A stretch of 25,170 nt of DNA from a virus: IMG/VR virus record IMGVR_UViG_3300025168_000613, positions 1 through 25,170 of that record; one strand, given 5' to 3'. The notes beneath the pieces are model-generated. The model was not told where the DNA came from, did not search any database, and saw only the letters and a program-made list of their open reading frames with translations. Shown piece after piece: positions 22,132 through 25,170 of the stretch; position 1 is the stretch's first letter, and every line of letters begins with the position of its first letter. Both the position numbers and the translations under genes were made by a program.

Positions 22132-22159
22132 ATAATAGCAGAAACTGTGCAGATGTCAA
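22132..22159 (-). promoter_or_regulatory. Sigma70-type promoter for nrdJ and porin
   Basis: On the minus strand TTGACA (22159-22154) and TATTAT (22137-22132) are 16 nt apart. The -35 box is perfect and the -10 box differs by one base. The leader to the ATG at 22087 is about 40 nt and holds GAGGAG. Confidence 0.75.
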
Positions 22160-22162
22160 GAA

Positions 22163-22189
22163 CAATTTATCATTGTGAAGGATAAATTG
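22163..22189 (-). terminator. Inverted repeat at the end of the tail operon
   Basis: CAATTTATC and GATAAATTG form a perfect 9-bp stem with a 9-nt loop that includes the stop codon of the small gene, followed by TTCTTG. It lies just before the -35 box of the nrdJ promoter. A/T-rich, so a weak terminator at best. Confidence 0.45.
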
Positions 22190-22484
22190 GTCGTACACAT
22201 GGTTTGCTTATTGCTACTTCTGCTGCTGTGTCAATATCTTCAAGCAGTGCGTTGAATACGGCAGCAACTGCATGAATATCTGCACCAGTAAGGCGACTGA
22301 TACCTTCGGCATCTCTACCATCTACAACTGGTGATGTGTCGTTATCAAACTTTGCACTCATGCCAGTGTCCCATTTGATCTTCCAGTCTTTGCCTCTTGC
22401 ACACATGTAACGAAGTTGTTCACACAGTGGTCGAACGTATTCGTTTGTAAATTTGATTGCTTCTGCGTCTGTAATATCTGCCAT
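22170..22484 (-). CDS. Small conserved-looking protein next to the tailspike
   Basis: 104 aa, mixed helical: FTNEYVRPLCEQLRYMCARG, VVDGRDAEGISRLTGADI and AVFNALLEDIDTAAEVA. The order of a helix with 'NE.VRPL.E.LR', then 'DGR...G...LTG.D' resembles small proteins that I recall beside phage tail genes; no function is known to me. AAAGGA precedes the ATG, 15 nt after the tailspike stop, so it belongs to the tail operon. Confidence 0.7.
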   Translation of the reverse strand: MADITDAEAIKFTNEYVRPLCEQLRYMCARGKDWKIKWDTGMSAKFDNDTSPVVDGRDAEGISRLTGADIHAVAAVFNALLEDIDTAAEVAISKPCVRPIYPSQ

Positions 22485-22499
22485 CTTAATTTCCTTTGT

Positions 22500-23741
22500 C
22501 TAAAAGACGTTACTTGATTCTGGGAATGGATTTGGTTGGATTGCACCAGCGGAGCGGAAAGAATTGATAGGTCCAGTTCCTCCGGTAAATGCACCGGACA
22601 GTCCAGCAGCATATCCCGCGCCTCCGAGTAAAGCACCTTTAATCAAAGCACCTCCACCCGGTGCATTATTTAGGCCTATTGCTTGTTGTATATACGACAC
22701 AGGAGACGCTTGCAGTGAACTATCTGCGAGGGTTTCTCCTTCACCGAAACTCTTGAATGGAGTTGCCGTCAGAGTTATTTCGTCGTGAGTAAGTCCGGGG
22801 AGAGTTCTCTGTGATGTAGTGATATTTCCGTATGCGTTACGGATCATTATTCCCGTAGGACCATCGAAAGTTGCTTGCGATTGTCTAAATCCTTGTTCGC
22901 AGTTGTAGAACACATTCTCTAATGCTAAACGGGCGCCGTCGGTAAGAGCAGAAACATCTATACCCTGTTCATCGTGTATAGCGATGGACCAGTTGAGAAA
23001 TGTATTATTAATGAAAGTATATCCACGCGGGTTTACCCCCTGATTTACCCTAATTCCGATTCCGTCGGCGGCGTCGTGACGGTTGACTATGATACATCCT
23101 GTAACGGTCGCATTGGAGCGATCGGACGCCATGTCAATTGCCTGACCGTTTGTTACAGCACCATGAGAGGTATCCTGTAATTCAATATAACAATTGATTA
23201 TAGAAACAGGACGACTGTTTACCCGGATTACTGCGGATGACAGATTGTTACTAGAACCGTATACAGCACACTCTAACATAGTAGAATCCGAGAGATCTAC
23301 GGTGCTACCACCTAACTCATAGTCTGAATTTATCACACAACGATATAAAAATATACCATCTGCCTGGATTTGCATGGGTACTTGGTTTCCGCCACCGTTA
23401 TCGACATCCCAATATAGATAATGCTGGTTATCACCTCTAAAACGGTGATGACCACCAATCCTAAACATTCCCTGATCACCGGGAGTAGTTTTATACCCCT
23501 CGAATACAGTCGGTCCTGAACTATCGGTTGATGCGATATTAAAATCTTGTCGAGAACCCGAACCATCTACTCCGAGACGACTTAAATCTGCTCGGGATCC
23601 ATCTGCGGGTGTTTTCATGTAAACATGATCACCAGCAGCGACGTTGGTTGCACAGTCTGCAACAGTTTTCCATGCATCAGTTTCGGATGTACCGTCGTTA
23701 GCACCAGTTGTTAAATCTGGAATACAAAATCTAATTGCCAT
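22500..23741 (-). CDS. Tailspike-like parallel beta-helix protein
   Basis: 413 aa with no signal peptide. It starts MAIRFCIPDLTTGANDGTSE, then TDAWKTVADCATNVAAGDHVY, the standard front of right-handed beta-helix spikes. Residues about 90-310 are a ladder of short strands with Asn, Asp and Gly at turns (VINSDYELGGSTVDLSD, IINCYIELQDTSH, GCIIVNRHDAADGIGI, FINNTFLNW). The C-terminus (from about 360) is Gly/Ala-rich, GGGALIKGALLGGAGYAAGL, possibly a trimerising or attachment end. AGAGGGA supports the start, 3 nt after the fibre gene stop. Probable role: receptor binding or polysaccharide contact at the tail tip; no catalytic acids can be named. Confidence 0.78.
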   Translation of the reverse strand: MAIRFCIPDLTTGANDGTSETDAWKTVADCATNVAAGDHVYMKTPADGSRADLSRLGVDGSGSRQDFNIASTDSSGPTVFEGYKTTPGDQGMFRIGGHHRFRGDNQHYLYWDVDNGGGNQVPMQIQADGIFLYRCVINSDYELGGSTVDLSDSTMLECAVYGSSNNLSSAVIRVNSRPVSIINCYIELQDTSHGAVTNGQAIDMASDRSNATVTGCIIVNRHDAADGIGIRVNQGVNPRGYTFINNTFLNWSIAIHDEQGIDVSALTDGARLALENVFYNCEQGFRQSQATFDGPTGIMIRNAYGNITTSQRTLPGLTHDEITLTATPFKSFGEGETLADSSLQASPVSYIQQAIGLNNAPGGGALIKGALLGGAGYAAGLSGAFTGGTGPINSFRSAGAIQPNPFPESSNVF

Positions 23742-23744
23742 CTA

Positions 23745-25170
23745 TTATTCCCTCTCGCTGATTTCTACGAATACAGATCCACGAACAACTGCTTCTGGTG
23801 TTCCGAAGAAGATGAACTCCAAGAAGTCACCAGCAGTTATTCCTGTAGTAAATCCACCAAGTGTCGAACCTAGTGTTATACCACTAAGTTGAACAGTACC
23901 AAATGTCTCACCCGTGAGAGGTCTGCCGGTTAAATTGCTATGAATTGCGACACTCAGTGTGCATCCATTTGCATTGTTTTCTTGTGTTAGTCCAACCACA
24001 GTGCATTTAGAGATGGTTGCATCATATGGAATGAATCTCATTCCTTTAGATCCTGTTGTTAGAATTGCACCGGCACCATCTACCACGACACCGACTATAT
24101 CAGATTTCGCACCTGCGGCAGTAGATTGGAAGGTTCCATCAGCGAAGGTGATACCAGCGGCATCCATTGAGATACCTGCTTTTGGATTAACCTGCTTATT
24201 AAATATAACCCCAGTACTACTGAAGAGGGCGCTGTTAGACGCTGAACTTGCAGGTATGATCTCGACTGATGTTGGATTAAATTTAATGCCATTGCCACCA
24301 GAGGCACTCACAAGTTTAGAGTTGAGATTAACGACGACGTTTTTACCAGCAGCAATATTCACAGTGTCATTGAACGTCGATACACCATCAACAGTAAGAT
24401 CACCACCAAAGGTAGCACCACCATCACTAGAGATACCAGCGACATGAAGGTGTGTAGATGTCACTGCGGCCTGAACATTTGCAGTATCAGTTACATCAGC
24501 ACTTGCTTCAATTCCATCTAGTTTACTATGATCGGCAACAGTAAAGTTTCGATCAGTGTGAGTCGCACCTGCGGCAGTAGATTGATAGGTTCCATCAGCG
24601 AAGGTGATACCACCAGCGCCAAGAGATATACCAGTTCCAGCGTGAACATATGTTCCTGCTTTGACGTATGTGGTTGCTTCTAAATTGTTTGAACTAAGTA
24701 ATCCCGCACTGGTTATACTTGCTCGTGTGGTGTTACCAGTAATAAAAGTTATGCTGTTATTACTAGCGATGGCCATTCCGTCATTGTTACCGAATGTTGA
24801 GTCAACGAACCTATTTGACCGTACCTCAGTTCCAACAGTAACATTACCATCAGCAGAGATACCAGCGATATGAATTACGGCGGTTGGATCTATACCAATT
24901 GTGCTTCCATTAAGTGTTAGTCCTGCATCAGCAGAAACTCCCCCAGCAGATCCGGCCGGCCCAGTTGCTCCGGTAGCACCAGTTGCTCCGGTAGCACCAG
25001 TTGTTCCTTGGGCGCCAGCAGCGCCAGGATCACCATCGGAACCTGCTGGTCCAGTAGCACCAGTTGCTCCGGTAGCACCAGTTGCTCCGGTAGCACCAGT
25101 AGAACCAGTTGTTCCTTGGGCGCCAGCAGCGCCAGGATCACCATCGTCACCATCAGAACCTGCTGGTCCA
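23745..25170 (-). CDS. Collagen-like tail fibre protein, partial at the right edge
   Basis: The frame is open from the edge to a TAA at 23747-23745, 475 codons including the stop; the ATG at 24776 is internal, because Gly-x-Y codons run on upstream. About 25 Gly-x-Y triplets (24945-25169) made of [18 protein letters not shown] and GTT are followed by a non-collagen body. Motifs include two copies of GITFADGT(Y/F)[25 protein letters not shown], and repeats of the form VAGISSDG, all typical of phage tail fibres. The final 70 residues ([25 protein letters not shown]) look like a globular tip. Function: trimeric fibre for host recognition. The N-terminus lies beyond this window. Confidence 0.85.
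   Translation of the reverse strand, partial: GPAGSDGDDGDPGAAGAQGTTGSTGATGATGATGATGATGPAGSDGDPGAAGAQGTTGATGATGATGATGPAGSAGGVSADAGLTLNGSTIGIDPTAVIHIAGISADGNVTVGTEVRSNRFVDSTFGNNDGMAIASNNSITFITGNTTRASITSAGLLSSNNLEATTYVKAGTYVHAGTGISLGAGGITFADGTYQSTAAGATHTDRNFTVADHSKLDGIEASADVTDTANVQAAVTSTHLHVAGISSDGGATFGGDLTVDGVSTFNDTVNIAAGKNVVVNLNSKLVSASGGNGIKFNPTSVEIIPASSASNSALFSSTGVIFNKQVNPKAGISMDAAGITFADGTFQSTAAGAKSDIVGVVVDGAGAILTTGSKGMRFIPYDATISKCTVVGLTQENNANGCTLSVAIHSNLTGRPLTGETFGTVQLSGITLGSTLGGFTTGITAGDFLEFIFFGTPEAVVRGSVFVEISERE
24945..25169 (-). repeat. Gly-x-Y tandem repeat in DNA and protein
   Basis: An 18-bp unit (CCGGTAGCACCAGTTGCT on the plus strand) recurs in runs, and a longer block including the GTTCCTTGGGCGCCAGCAGC segment appears twice (about 25002 and about 25110). 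The repeats encode collagen-like triplets and would allow copy number changes. Confidence 0.8.

Noticed and set aside
24776-24776. ATG as start of the tail fibre
   Set aside because: The frame stays open with Gly-x-Y codons up to the edge of the window, so this Met is internal.
24917-25153. Leu/Pro-rich frame on the minus strand
   Set aside because: It is the shifted frame of the collagen-like Gly-x-Y repeat. The true frame gives GPA, GAT and GDP triplets and continues into the fibre.
24945-25170. CRISPR-like direct repeats
   Set aside because: The units are tandem without unique spacers and are in frame as collagen triplets.
1-25170. tRNA genes
   Set aside because: I looked for T-loop GTTCGA and acceptor ends in the gaps; matches lie only inside coding sequence and do not fold as cloverleaves.

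Overview
The window looks like part of the genome of a large tailed phage with T4-like features, probably marine. Three kinds of evidence support this. Copies of the T4-type late promoter octamer TATAAATA (or a one-base variant) lie in front of six genes on both strands. A set of head-associated genes starts with a short peptide like the capsid-targeting sequence of T4 internal proteins. The rest is beta-helix tailspikes, a collagen-like tail fibre, a RuvC-type resolvase, an HNH nuclease, a RecB/MGME1-type exonuclease and a class II ribonucleotide reductase. There are 28 tightly packed genes and no gap above about 155 bp. I saw no tRNA, CRISPR array or insertion sequence. The host is unknown. 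Dockerin-like calcium loops followed by 'NWG' repeats and an OprO/P-like porin hint at a planctomycete-like Gram-negative host, but this is only inference.

Layout. (1) 1-1977, minus: late operon of a two-TM holin-like protein and two exported proteins, the last running off the left edge. (2) 2080-5344, minus: a tailspike-like beta-helix protein with a dockerin-like insert, and a basic multi-domain protein with two capsid-targeting-like peptides. (3) 5385-10335, plus: a small conserved protein, a capsid-targeted paralogue of the previous gene, a capsid-targeted zeta-toxin/PNK-like kinase, an unidentified protein with a nuclease-like motif, and a 664-aa internal polyprotein with several (L/I)xE sites. 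(4) 10342-12572, plus: a terminator fused to a consensus sigma70 promoter, then HNH nuclease, exported trypsin-like protease and exonuclease. (5) 12566-12859, minus: a small unknown protein. (6) 12946-18471, plus: a ligase-like KxDG protein, two tiny proteins, a nucleotidyltransferase-HNH fusion, a further capsid-targeted protein, two conserved phage proteins and a coiled-coil membrane lipoprotein. (7) 18455-22087, minus: RuvC, porin and ribonucleotide reductase, read from a sigma70-type promoter at the right, with RuvC also having its own late promoter inside a hairpin. (8) 22170-25170, minus: a small protein, a beta-helix tailspike and a collagen-like fibre cut by the right edge.

The most interesting system is the group of six or seven genes whose products begin with a peptide of the form MKSFxxYIxE followed by A or S. 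This resembles the T4 internal-protein targeting peptide cut by the prohead protease. Attached to it are a P-loop kinase, a ligase-like nucleotidyltransferase, a NadR/NMNAT-like nucleotidyltransferase with an HNH-like segment, and basic polyproteins. I infer a packaged, co-injected enzyme set, perhaps for nucleic acid repair or counter-defence at the start of infection. A second strong point is control of ruvC: the late promoter lies in the 5' arm of a 17-bp hairpin whose 3' arm holds the ribosome binding site, the same design as T4 genes e, soc and 49.
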